Assembly (NCBI GenBank): GCA_963756425.1
Contig: CAVWNW010000002.1
Location: forward strand, 1-64,000
Length of the DNA: 64,000 nt
DNA from: DASQUK01 sp963756425
GTDB taxonomy: Bacteria; Actinomycetota; Acidimicrobiia; Acidimicrobiales; VFJN01
Reading direction: 5' to 3'
Shown here: positions 20,328 through 27,458 of the stretch, piece after piece
How the letters are laid out: each line of letters begins with the position of its first letter
Position numbering within the stretch: the first letter of the stretch is position 1
Notes under the pieces: model-generated
What the model was told of the DNA's origin: nothing
The model's input: only the letters and a program-made list of their open reading frames with translations
Databases searched by the model: none
Program-made: the position numbers and the translations under genes

Positions 20328-20941
20328 CCCGGGGCCTCCGCCGGGACCTCGACCAGCCGGGCGATGTGGCGGGCCAGCGCCCGCTTGGGCTTGTCGTCGC
20401 CGGCGTGGAACCGCTCGACGTCGACGGTGGCGTCGGCGACCTCCTCGTACAGGGCCGTCCGGGCGGCGATCAGCCGCTCGAGGGTCGCGGTGACGTCGGG
20501 ATCGCCGGCCAGCAGTGGCCGGTGGGTGGGATCGGCGCGGGCCGCCAGGAACGCCGGCGAGGCCCGCAGCCACACGACGAACGCCCGGCGCCCCAGGAGC
20601 GCGCGGTTCTCCGGCACGGTGACGGCCCCTCCGCCGGCCGCCACCACCAGCGGATGGGCCGCGCCGAGCAGGTCGGCCAGGACGTCGGACTCGAGCCGGC
20701 GAAAGGTCTCTTCGCCGTCGTCGCGGAAGATGGCGGGAATGGTCCGTCCGGCGCGGAGCTCGAGCTGCTCGTCCGCGTCGGCGAACGGTCGCTGCAGCTC
20801 CCTGGCCAGCCGACGCCCGACCGTGGTCTTGCCCACGCCCATCGCCCCCACGAGCACGACGTGCCGGCCCCGGCCGTCGGCACCCATCGGATCCATCAGT
20901 TGCTTCCCGCTCTTGGCCTTCGGCCGGGCCGCTCGGGCCAC
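20324..20941 (-). CDS. aroK: Shikimate kinase
   Basis: Phosphorylates shikimate using ATP. The P-loop is VGAMGVGKTTVGRRLA near residues 31-46; DADEQLELRAGRTIPAIF carries the shikimate-binding Asp and Arg; VAAGGGAV and the RPLLAGD lid segment follow. The frame gives 205 residues from GTG at 20939-20941, but the first 15 residues (ARAARPKAKSGKQL) come from a short repeat and the true start may be the ATG at 20894-20896, leaving 190 residues, closer to the usual length. It lies 24 bp after aroC and overlaps aroB. Confidence 0.94.
   Translation of the reverse strand: MARAARPKAKSGKQLMDPMGADGRGRHVVLVGAMGVGKTTVGRRLARELQRPFADADEQLELRAGRTIPAIFRDDGEETFRRLESDVLADLLGAAHPLVVAAGGGAVTVPENRALLGRRAFVVWLRASPAFLAARADPTHRPLLAGDPDVTATLERLIAARTALYEEVADATVDVERFHAGDDKPKRALARHIARLVEVPAEAPG
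20902..20933. repeat. Short hairpin repeat at the aroC/aroK junction
   Basis: Relative of the element at 18778-18813: GCTTCCCGCTC, a GGCC-TTC-GGCC hairpin, then GGGCCGCT on the + strand. Here it falls inside the proposed 5' end of aroK, adding basic residues ahead of the conserved core or acting as a leader hairpin if the later ATG is used. Confidence 0.5.
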
Positions 20942-20965
20942 GCTCGCTGCATTGCGGACGCTCGC

Positions 20966-22135
20966 TCAGGTGTCGCGCAACGAGGCAGCGAACGCGTCCC
21001 GGTTGCGGACCACCTCGGCCAGGGAATCACCGCCGAACTTGCGCAGTGCCTCGCCCGCGAGCACCAGCGCGGCCATCGTCTCGGCGACCACCCCCATGGC
21101 GGGGACGGCGGTCACGTCGGTCCGCTCCTTGAAGCTCACGGTCTCCTGCTTGGTGACGACGTCGACGGTGGTGAGGACGGGGCGGTTGAGCGTCGCCAGC
21201 GGCTTCATCGCCACGCGGCACACGATCAGCTCGCCCGTGGACATGCCGCCCTCGATGCCGCCGGCCCGGGTGGTGGCACGCCGGTAGGAATGGCGGTCGG
21301 CGTCCCAGCCGATCGGGTCGTGGGCCTGGCTGCCCGTGCGCCCGGCGAGGACGAACCCGTCACCGATCTCGACGCCCTTCACCGCCTGGATGCTCATCAG
21401 CGCCTGCGCGAGCAGGCCGTCGAGCCGCCGGTCCCAGTGGACGTGGCTCCCGAGGCCGACGGGCACCCCGTAGACCAGCACCTCCGCCACGCCGCCCAGG
21501 CTGTCGCCTTCCTTGGCGACCGCCTTGATCTCTTCGACCATCGCCTCCTCGGCCGCCGGGTCGAAGCAGCGCAGGGACGAGTCATCGACCCGGTCGAGGT
21601 CGCCGGGAGTCGGTCGGTCGTCCGACTTCGACCGCACCGACCCGAGCTGGATCACGTGCGAGAGGACCTCGACGTCCAAGCGTCGCAGCAGTGCCTTGGC
21701 CAGGGCACCGGCCGCCACCCGTGCCGCCGTCTCCCGGGCCGACGCCCGTTCGAGCACGTCGCGGGCGTCGGTGAAGCCGTACTTCTGCATGCCCGCCAGG
21801 TCGGCGTGGCCGGGACGCGGTTGGGTGAGGGGCGCCTGCGTCTCCCCCGGCTCCACCGCCATCTCCTCGTGCCACTTGTCCGAGCGCGACCACTCGGTGT
21901 TGGCGATCTCGATCGCCACCGGCGAGCCCAGCGTCCGACCGTGGCGCACGCCGCCGACGAGCGTGACCTCGTCCTGCTCGAACCGCATGCGCGGCCCACG
22001 GCCATAGCCGAGCCGGCGCCGGGCCAGCTCGTGGCTGATCTCATCGACCGTGATCGGCAGGCCCGCCGGCAGCCCCTCGACGATGGCCACCAGGCCTCGG
22101 CCGTGGGATTCGCCGGCGGTGAGGTACCGGAGCAC
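20966..22135 (-). CDS. aroC: Chorismate synthase
   Basis: Final common step to chorismate, using reduced FMN. The 389-residue protein begins MLRYLTAGESHGRGLVAIVE, with the conserved GESHG and flavin-site His. Further signatures are ARRRLGYGRGPRM with basic substrate-binding residues near 37-49, RASARETAARVAAGALAKAL near 130, and the late GGIEGGMSTGELIV plus TDVTAVPAMGVVAE. First gene of aroC-aroK-aroB-aroQ, following the prepilin peptidase after 27 bp. Confidence 0.97.
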   Translation of the reverse strand: MLRYLTAGESHGRGLVAIVEGLPAGLPITVDEISHELARRRLGYGRGPRMRFEQDEVTLVGGVRHGRTLGSPVAIEIANTEWSRSDKWHEEMAVEPGETQAPLTQPRPGHADLAGMQKYGFTDARDVLERASARETAARVAAGALAKALLRRLDVEVLSHVIQLGSVRSKSDDRPTPGDLDRVDDSSLRCFDPAAEEAMVEEIKAVAKEGDSLGGVAEVLVYGVPVGLGSHVHWDRRLDGLLAQALMSIQAVKGVEIGDGFVLAGRTGSQAHDPIGWDADRHSYRRATTRAGGIEGGMSTGELIVCRVAMKPLATLNRPVLTTVDVVTKQETVSFKERTDVTAVPAMGVVAETMAALVLAGEALRKFGGDSLAEVVRNRDAFAASLRDT

Positions 22136-22162
22136 GGAACGACCATACAGACGGCTATGTGG

Positions 22163-22996
22163 TTACAACGAAGCCAGTATCACCAGCGCGGCTCCCACCG
22201 CCAGCGCCGGGCCGAAGGGAAACGGGTCGTTGCGCCGGCGCATGGCCAGCAGCACGATGCCCACCAGCACCCCGATGAACCCCCCGAGCAGCGCGGCGTC
22301 GAGCGCGCCCTCCACGGGCCCGAGGACCGGGTGCTCGGGTGTCCACGCCAGCCACCCCACCACGAGGCCGGCAATCGTCGCCAGGCGCACGTCCCCGAAG
22401 CCGAGCATGCGGGGCGAGATCAGGTGCAGCACGAGCAGGCCACCGCCCAGCACGGCCGCGCCCACCAGCGCCCCTCGCAGCGTGTCGGCGTCGATGCCCC
22501 TGTCGATCGCCGTCGCCGCCAGGATCGCCACGCCGACCGCGCCGGCGGTGACGTGCGCGAACCGGGTGGGGATCCGCATGGCCCAGATGTCCACCGTCGA
22601 CATCGCCACCAGCCCGGCGAACAGGCTGAGCACCGGCAGCAGCATGGCCGACCACCCCGCCAGCGCCGCCGCCAGTCCGAACGTGAGCCCGGTCGTGACC
22701 TCCACGCCCGCCCACCACCGGGGCCGGCCCACGCCACACCGTGCGCAGCGCCCCGCCGCCACCACCCACGGCAGGGTGGCGGGCACCAGCTGCAGCGACA
22801 GGGGATGGCCGCAGGCTCCGCAGCGCCCGAAGGCTCGGCCCAGCTCCCCGGACGCCGGGACACGCCGCAACAGCTGCGGCACGACCACCCGCCAGGCGAT
22901 CCAGCGGAGGACGGCGTGATTGAGCGCAGGCCCGACGATCCCGACGCCGAGGACCACGACCCCGGCGACGAGGGCTGCCTGCGACAGGTCCGTCAG
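22163..22996 (-). CDS. pilD: Prepilin peptidase (A24 family)
   Basis: Polytopic membrane aspartic protease that processes type IV pilin-like signal peptides. The two catalytic Asp are in STVDIWAMRIPTR and in the GxGD motif PRMLGFGDVRLATIAG. The cytoplasmic CxxC pairs (CGACGHPL and CARCGVG) mark the zinc-binding loop of full-length PilD. Hydrophobic segments fill the rest. The frame is open to a CTG at 22994-22996 that overlaps the DUF4388 stop as CTGA and gives 277 residues with a complete first membrane helix; GTG at 22955-22957 is the first standard start. No pilin genes are in the window. Confidence 0.88.
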   Translation of the reverse strand: MTDLSQAALVAGVVVLGVGIVGPALNHAVLRWIAWRVVVPQLLRRVPASGELGRAFGRCGACGHPLSLQLVPATLPWVVAAGRCARCGVGRPRWWAGVEVTTGLTFGLAAALAGWSAMLLPVLSLFAGLVAMSTVDIWAMRIPTRFAHVTAGAVGVAILAATAIDRGIDADTLRGALVGAAVLGGGLLVLHLISPRMLGFGDVRLATIAGLVVGWLAWTPEHPVLGPVEGALDAALLGGFIGVLVGIVLLAMRRRNDPFPFGPALAVGAALVILASL

Positions 22997-24492
22997 CGGA
23001 CGGTGGAGAGGAAGTTGATCAACCTGCCCCGCTGCGCCACCTCGTCACCGGTGCTGCGACCGCCGGGCCCCGACGATCCCCCAGTGGGACCGACGGCTGC
23101 CTCCACGGCTGCCCGTGCCTCCGGGCTCATGGCCGCGAGATGGGGTGCCAGCTCGCCCTCGGCACCCGATCGCGGCCGACCGAGGGAGCTGAGCCCCGCG
23201 AACGGCGAGGTGATCGGACCCGTGGTGTCGCCGGGGGCATCGTCGTCGGCCGCCCAGTGCATCTCCGGCGGCAGTGCCGACGACGACACCGCCCGGATCT
23301 GTCCCGTCTGGATGGAGTCGGCCGGCGGGATCAACCCACCGCCCGTGAACGGCGACGTCTCGTCGCGGAGCGGGCTCGTGTCCGGCAGCCCCGGTAGCGC
23401 TGGTGGCGAGCTCGGCGCCGCCGGCAGATCCGACGGGAAGCGCGAGCCGGGGCCCGGGTCGGCGGGGGCAGGCGAGGCCGGTGGCGGCGCCGATCGACCA
23501 CGGCCCGAGCGTGGTGCCGGCCGGCTGCCGTTCGTGCCGGGCGCGGCAGAGGGCGGGGGCGGGCCGTCGGCGTCGGAGCGACGTGACCGCTGGCCTGCGG
23601 ACCGGCCCTGGCCGTTGCCGGCACGGGCGGAGGGCGGAAGGCCGTCGGGCCCGATCGACTGGTGGGGCCCGCTGGCGTGTTCGGACTGGCGCCACCCGGC
23701 GCGTGGTGTCTCGCCCGACAGGGCGGGCTCGGGAAGGTGATCCCCGCGGCCCGGGAGGCGATCCCCGCTCCTCCGGCCACCGGGGACGCGGTCGCCACCC
23801 GGGACACGCTCGCCGCCCGGGCCGGGCAACGGGAGCCCGGGTATGCCCCGGGGGGGCGTGGGCCGGGCCCGTGAGCCGGCGCGCCGTGGGCGGTCGGACG
23901 GCAGGTCCGGCAGGTCACTCAGCCGGCCGGGTTCGGGAATGGGCTCGGGGCTCTCGACGTCGGCCACGCCCAACTCGACGAGGTCGCGCACGGCGCGGGA
24001 GACGTTCAGCTCGCTCAGGCCCAAGGCGCTGGCCATCTCGCCAACGGAGCGTCCCCCGGCGACCGCCACCAGCGAGCGCCAGCGGTCGGCATCGATGGTG
24101 ACATCGTCGCTGGACAGCTCGGAGGTGAGGCTCACGCGGTGGTCCAGGGAGGGAACGACAGCCTCCAGCTCGGTCCACTCGCTGAGCAGCGCGTTGGCGC
24201 GGCGCAACAGGTCGTCGACCTGGTCGCTGCGCTCGGTGTTCGGCGTGTGGTCGTCGGAGTCGAACGCGAACGAGCCGCTGCCGAACCGAAGCAGCTCGAA
24301 CACCACCTCGTCGGTGGGTGCGCCGTCGACGGAACGATCGGCGTCTGCGTCTACCACCTTCCCGTCGCGCATCCAGACGCTGCCCTGCCCGCGATCACCA
24401 TCGATGCGGAGACGTCCGGTCTTGCTGGTGGTCGCCAGCAACTTCAGCACGTCCGGGAGAGAAAACGTGTCGAGAGTCCCTTGGAGCGCCAA
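22993..24492 (-). CDS. DUF4388 (PATAN-like) domain protein with long disordered tail
   Basis: The 499-residue protein starts with MALQGTLDTFSLPDVLKLLA and TSKTGRLRIDG, the DUF4388 signature seen in bacterial signalling and gliding proteins. A winged-helix-like segment follows (GRSVGEMASALGLSELNVSR near residues 145-165). Residues from about 185 to 400 are rich in Pro, Gly, Arg and Ser and look disordered. The start is TTG at 24490-24492 with GGAGG eight bases upstream; a longer frame exists but lacks this signal. The coupled prepilin peptidase gene suggests a link to pili or surface motility, by inference. Confidence 0.8.
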   Translation of the reverse strand: MALQGTLDTFSLPDVLKLLATTSKTGRLRIDGDRGQGSVWMRDGKVVDADADRSVDGAPTDEVVFELLRFGSGSFAFDSDDHTPNTERSDQVDDLLRRANALLSEWTELEAVVPSLDHRVSLTSELSSDDVTIDADRWRSLVAVAGGRSVGEMASALGLSELNVSRAVRDLVELGVADVESPEPIPEPGRLSDLPDLPSDRPRRAGSRARPTPPRGIPGLPLPGPGGERVPGGDRVPGGRRSGDRLPGRGDHLPEPALSGETPRAGWRQSEHASGPHQSIGPDGLPPSARAGNGQGRSAGQRSRRSDADGPPPPSAAPGTNGSRPAPRSGRGRSAPPPASPAPADPGPGSRFPSDLPAAPSSPPALPGLPDTSPLRDETSPFTGGGLIPPADSIQTGQIRAVSSSALPPEMHWAADDDAPGDTTGPITSPFAGLSSLGRPRSGAEGELAPHLAAMSPEARAAVEAAVGPTGGSSGPGGRSTGDEVAQRGRLINFLSTVR

Positions 24493-24613
24493 CGCTGTAC
24501 CTCCGAATGAGCTTGGTCCCCGCCAACATCCCCAGCGCTGATCCACACCCTAAACCGCGCGACCAGCGCGCGCCCAGCGGTGTTTTCGCGCTCCGCGCCC
24601 ACAGGCGGTGGCG

Positions 24614-25477
24614 TCACCCCATGAGCCGGGTCAACTCCACCACGGCGGCGGCGGACATCGCCTCGAGCGGCGGGTCCTCCCCCGTCCAGCGCCTGAAGGC
24701 ATGTCCGGCCTGGTGGATGAGCATGCCCAGCCCGTTGACCGCCACCGCGCCCCGGTCACGGGCTGCGGCCAGCAGCGGGGTGGTCGCCGGGTGGTAGATG
24801 AGGTCGACGACCACCTGCCCACGGTGGAGCGCGGCGGGGTCGACCGGGAGGGGCTCTGGCGTGCCGTCGGTCCCGGTCACGACCCCCATCCCCAGGGGTG
24901 TGGCGTTGACGACGAGGTCGGCCGCCGTGACGTCGGCCGGCGCGCCGACCCGGCCGCGCTCGCCCGCCAGGATCGCGGCGCGGGCCGCTCGCTCCGGTGA
25001 CCGGTTCACCACGGCAACGTCGGCGGCCCCGGCTTGGCCGAGCGCCAGCGCCACCGCCCGGCCGGCGCCACCGGCGCCCAGCACCGCGCAGCGCAGCCCG
25101 GCCGGGTCGACCCCCTCGTCCATCCGCAGGGCGTCGACGAAGCCGGCGCCGTCGGTGTTGTCCCCCAGCAGCCGGTCGCCGCGCCAGCAGACGCAATTGA
25201 CGGCACCCAGGGCGGCGGCCACCGGGGTCCGGTCGTCGACGGCGTCGTGGGTCGCGGCCTTGTGGGGCATGGTCACCGACAGCCCGCCGATCCCGAGCTC
25301 GCGCACGGCGGCGATCGCCTGCGCCCCGCGCCCTGCGGGCACGTCGAAGACCAGGAACACCCAGTCGGCGCCCACGGCCGCGAAGGCGGCGTTGAGGATC
25401 GTCGGTGACAGCGAGTGGCGGACCGGCGACCCGATGAGCGCCGCCAACCGGGTGGACCCGGTGACGACCTGTCCCAC
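24614..25477 (-). CDS. aroE: Shikimate dehydrogenase
   Basis: NADPH-dependent reduction of 3-dehydroshikimate. The 287-residue protein has the substrate-binding PVRHSLSPTILNAAF near residues 18-32, the catalytic Lys in SVTMPHKAATHD near 72, LGDNTDGAGFVDAL near 105, and a nucleotide-binding AVLGAGGAGRAVALAL near 131. The start is GTG at 25475-25477, preceded by a G-rich purine tract. It lies with the other aro genes but is separated from aroC by the DUF4388 and pilD genes. Confidence 0.95.
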   Translation of the reverse strand: MGQVVTGSTRLAALIGSPVRHSLSPTILNAAFAAVGADWVFLVFDVPAGRGAQAIAAVRELGIGGLSVTMPHKAATHDAVDDRTPVAAALGAVNCVCWRGDRLLGDNTDGAGFVDALRMDEGVDPAGLRCAVLGAGGAGRAVALALGQAGAADVAVVNRSPERAARAAILAGERGRVGAPADVTAADLVVNATPLGMGVVTGTDGTPEPLPVDPAALHRGQVVVDLIYHPATTPLLAAARDRGAVAVNGLGMLIHQAGHAFRRWTGEDPPLEAMSAAAVVELTRLMG

Positions 25478-25492
25478 CTCCCCCTCCCTCTA

Positions 25493-25546
25493 CGATCCTG
25501 CGGCGGTTAGCGCTGCCATGACCACCTCTAGTGCGGCAAGTTCGGC
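25493..25546. repeat. Dispersed inverted-end repeat, copy B, between mltG and aroE
   Basis: 54 bp on the + strand from CGATCCTGCGGCG to TGCGGCAAGTTCGG, with the core GCGCTGCCATG. It has the same length and order as copy C at 33050-33104. It fills most of the 77-bp mltG-aroE gap and could fold as an imperfect hairpin in the transcript. Confidence 0.75.
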
Positions 25547-25554
25547 AGGGAGGA

Positions 25555-26997
25555 TCACCCGCAGCCGAGACCTGCCGCTTCGCAGCGCTGCCGGGCCTCG
25601 AGGAACACGTCGTAGTCGGCGGTGAAGACGTGGGACCCGTCGTCGGCCTCGGCGTCGAGGACGTAGTAGAGCCAGTCGCCGTCGGCGGGGTTCAGGGCGG
25701 CCTCGATGCTGGCGCGCCCGGGGGATGCTATGGGCGTGGGCGGCAGGCCCTGGCGGTTGCGGGTGTTGTAGGGCGAGTCCGACGCGAGGTCCGCCTCTGT
25801 GAGCCGGCAGCCGCCCGGTTCGTTCTTGATGTAGCAGCTGGTCGCGTCGATCTGCAGCGGCATCTCCTCGGCCAGCCGGTTGTAGATGACCCGGGCGACA
25901 CGCGGCCGGTCCTCCTCGGTGCCGGCCTCCTCCTCGACCAGCGACGCCACGGTCAGCACCTGGTACGGCGTCAGGCCCAGCGCCTGGGCCTGACGTTCCA
26001 TGCCCAGCTCGGCCAGCGTGCTGTCGAGCTGGGCCACCATGCGCTGGATCACGACCGCCTCGTTGTCACCCTCCTCGACCTCGTAGCTCTCGGGGAAGAG
26101 GGTGCCCTCCAGCGAGCGCTGGTCCGCCGGCAGGACACTCGAACGGGAGGCCGGGTCGGCGACCGCGGCCTGCAGGCCCTCGGCGGTGAAGCCGCTGTCC
26201 TTCGTGACCTCCGGATCGGCGAGGCGGGCCAGCGTCTCGCTCAGGGTCAGGCCCTCGGGAATGGTGATCAGGATGGCGTTGGGCGGCAGGGCGCCCTCCT
26301 TGAGGGCGTCGACCGCCTCGGTGAACGACGAGTTGAGCTGCATCCGGTACCCGCCGGCCTGGAACTCGCCGGGGTCACGGACGCGGATGTACCAGTCCCA
26401 GACCGTGGCGTTGCTGATCACCCCGGCGTCGGCGAGCTCGTGACCGACGTCGCTGGTCGACGCTCCGTCGGGGATCTCGACCAGCACCGTCTCGCCCGGG
26501 TCACCGGTGGGGTCGATCTCGCCCTGGACCCATGACCACGCGAACCACGCCCCGACCCCGGCGGCGATGAGCAGCACCGCGAAGGCGAGGACCACCGCCC
26601 GACAGCCCCGCCGCCGGGAGAGACCCTCGCCCTCGTCGCCCTCGTAGTCGTCGTACTCGTCCTCGTAGTAGTCCTCGTCGTAGCCGTCCGGGTAGGTGTC
26701 GGTGGCGTAGGTATCGCCCTGGTAGGGAGCCGTGGCCGGGTACGCGCCGGTCCGGGGCCTGGGCCCCGCCGGCGCGGACCGGTACGCACCGGTCGACGGC
26801 CCCGGTCCGGCGGCCCCGTGCCCGTACGTCCCCGACGCCGGCTGCCCGCGGGTCGGGGTTGGCGGCGGCGCCGGGTCGCCGCTTTCGCGGTTGGCGGGCC
26901 CGTCCCAGAAATCGTCGAAGTCATTGCCCATGGCATCATCGCGACGACCACGGCGGCGGCGGCGCTCGGGCGGAGCTGGCTCGTGTGACAACGGCAT
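25555..26997 (-). CDS. mltG: Endolytic transglycosylase MltG
   Basis: Inner-membrane lytic transglycosylase that cuts nascent glycan strands. The 480-residue protein has a long cytoplasmic N-terminus, with an acidic Tyr/Asp/Glu-rich run at about residues 95-125, one membrane segment (VVLAFAVLLIAAGVGAWFAW), a LysM-like domain (VEIPDGASTSDVGHELADAG) and a catalytic domain with the essential Glu in VASLVEEEAGTEEDRPRVAR. C-terminal YNTRNRQGLPPTPIASPG is typical. The chosen start is ATG at 26995-26997. The ruvX-mltG-aroE order after alaS is the standard actinobacterial arrangement. Confidence 0.92.
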   Translation of the reverse strand: MPLSHEPAPPERRRRRGRRDDAMGNDFDDFWDGPANRESGDPAPPPTPTRGQPASGTYGHGAAGPGPSTGAYRSAPAGPRPRTGAYPATAPYQGDTYATDTYPDGYDEDYYEDEYDDYEGDEGEGLSRRRGCRAVVLAFAVLLIAAGVGAWFAWSWVQGEIDPTGDPGETVLVEIPDGASTSDVGHELADAGVISNATVWDWYIRVRDPGEFQAGGYRMQLNSSFTEAVDALKEGALPPNAILITIPEGLTLSETLARLADPEVTKDSGFTAEGLQAAVADPASRSSVLPADQRSLEGTLFPESYEVEEGDNEAVVIQRMVAQLDSTLAELGMERQAQALGLTPYQVLTVASLVEEEAGTEEDRPRVARVIYNRLAEEMPLQIDATSCYIKNEPGGCRLTEADLASDSPYNTRNRQGLPPTPIASPGRASIEAALNPADGDWLYYVLDAEADDGSHVFTADYDVFLEARQRCEAAGLGCG

Positions 26998-27032
26998 GCG
27001 GCGAGGCTGGATGGAGCGGCGGGCTTGGCGGA

Positions 27033-27458
27033 TCACCCCCGTGGCTGGCCTGCATCCAACCACGACTGGAGAATCACCGTAGCAGCGACCTGATCGACGA
27101 CCCGGCGACCCCGACGCCCCTTCACGCCGGCGGCGCGCAGGCGCTGCTGGGCCTCGACAGTGGACAGACGCTCGTCCCAGGTCACGACGCGCACCGCCAG
27201 GCTGGCGCGCAGCTCGTCGGCCTCGTCGAGGACGCCGCGTGCGGCCGGGCCGACGGATCCGTCGAGTGACAGCGGCAGGCCCACCACCACGACCTCGGCG
27301 TCGGCCTCGGCGACTAGCTCTGCGATCCGGGCGTGGTCGCCCGCCCGATCGCCGGAGCGCGCGAGCACGTCATGGGGCGTGGCCACGGTCCCGGCGCTGT
27401 CGGACAGCGCCACACCGATCCGCCGGGTCCCGAGGTCCAGCCCGATGGCTCGGGTCAC
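27033..27458 (-). CDS. ruvX: Putative pre-16S rRNA nuclease / Holliday junction resolvase homologue
   Basis: RNase H-fold nuclease of the YqgF family, implicated in 16S rRNA 5' maturation. The 141-residue protein begins MTRAIGLDLGTRRIGVALSD, with the metal-binding Asp, and continues with VVVGLPLSLDGSVGP near residues 57-71 and TWDERLSTVEAQQRL near 93. The late Asp is in RVVDQVAATVILQSWLD. ATG at 27456-27458 overlaps the alaS stop. Standard position between alaS and mltG. Confidence 0.93.
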   Translation of the reverse strand: MTRAIGLDLGTRRIGVALSDSAGTVATPHDVLARSGDRAGDHARIAELVAEADAEVVVVGLPLSLDGSVGPAARGVLDEADELRASLAVRVVTWDERLSTVEAQQRLRAAGVKGRRGRRVVDQVAATVILQSWLDAGQPRG

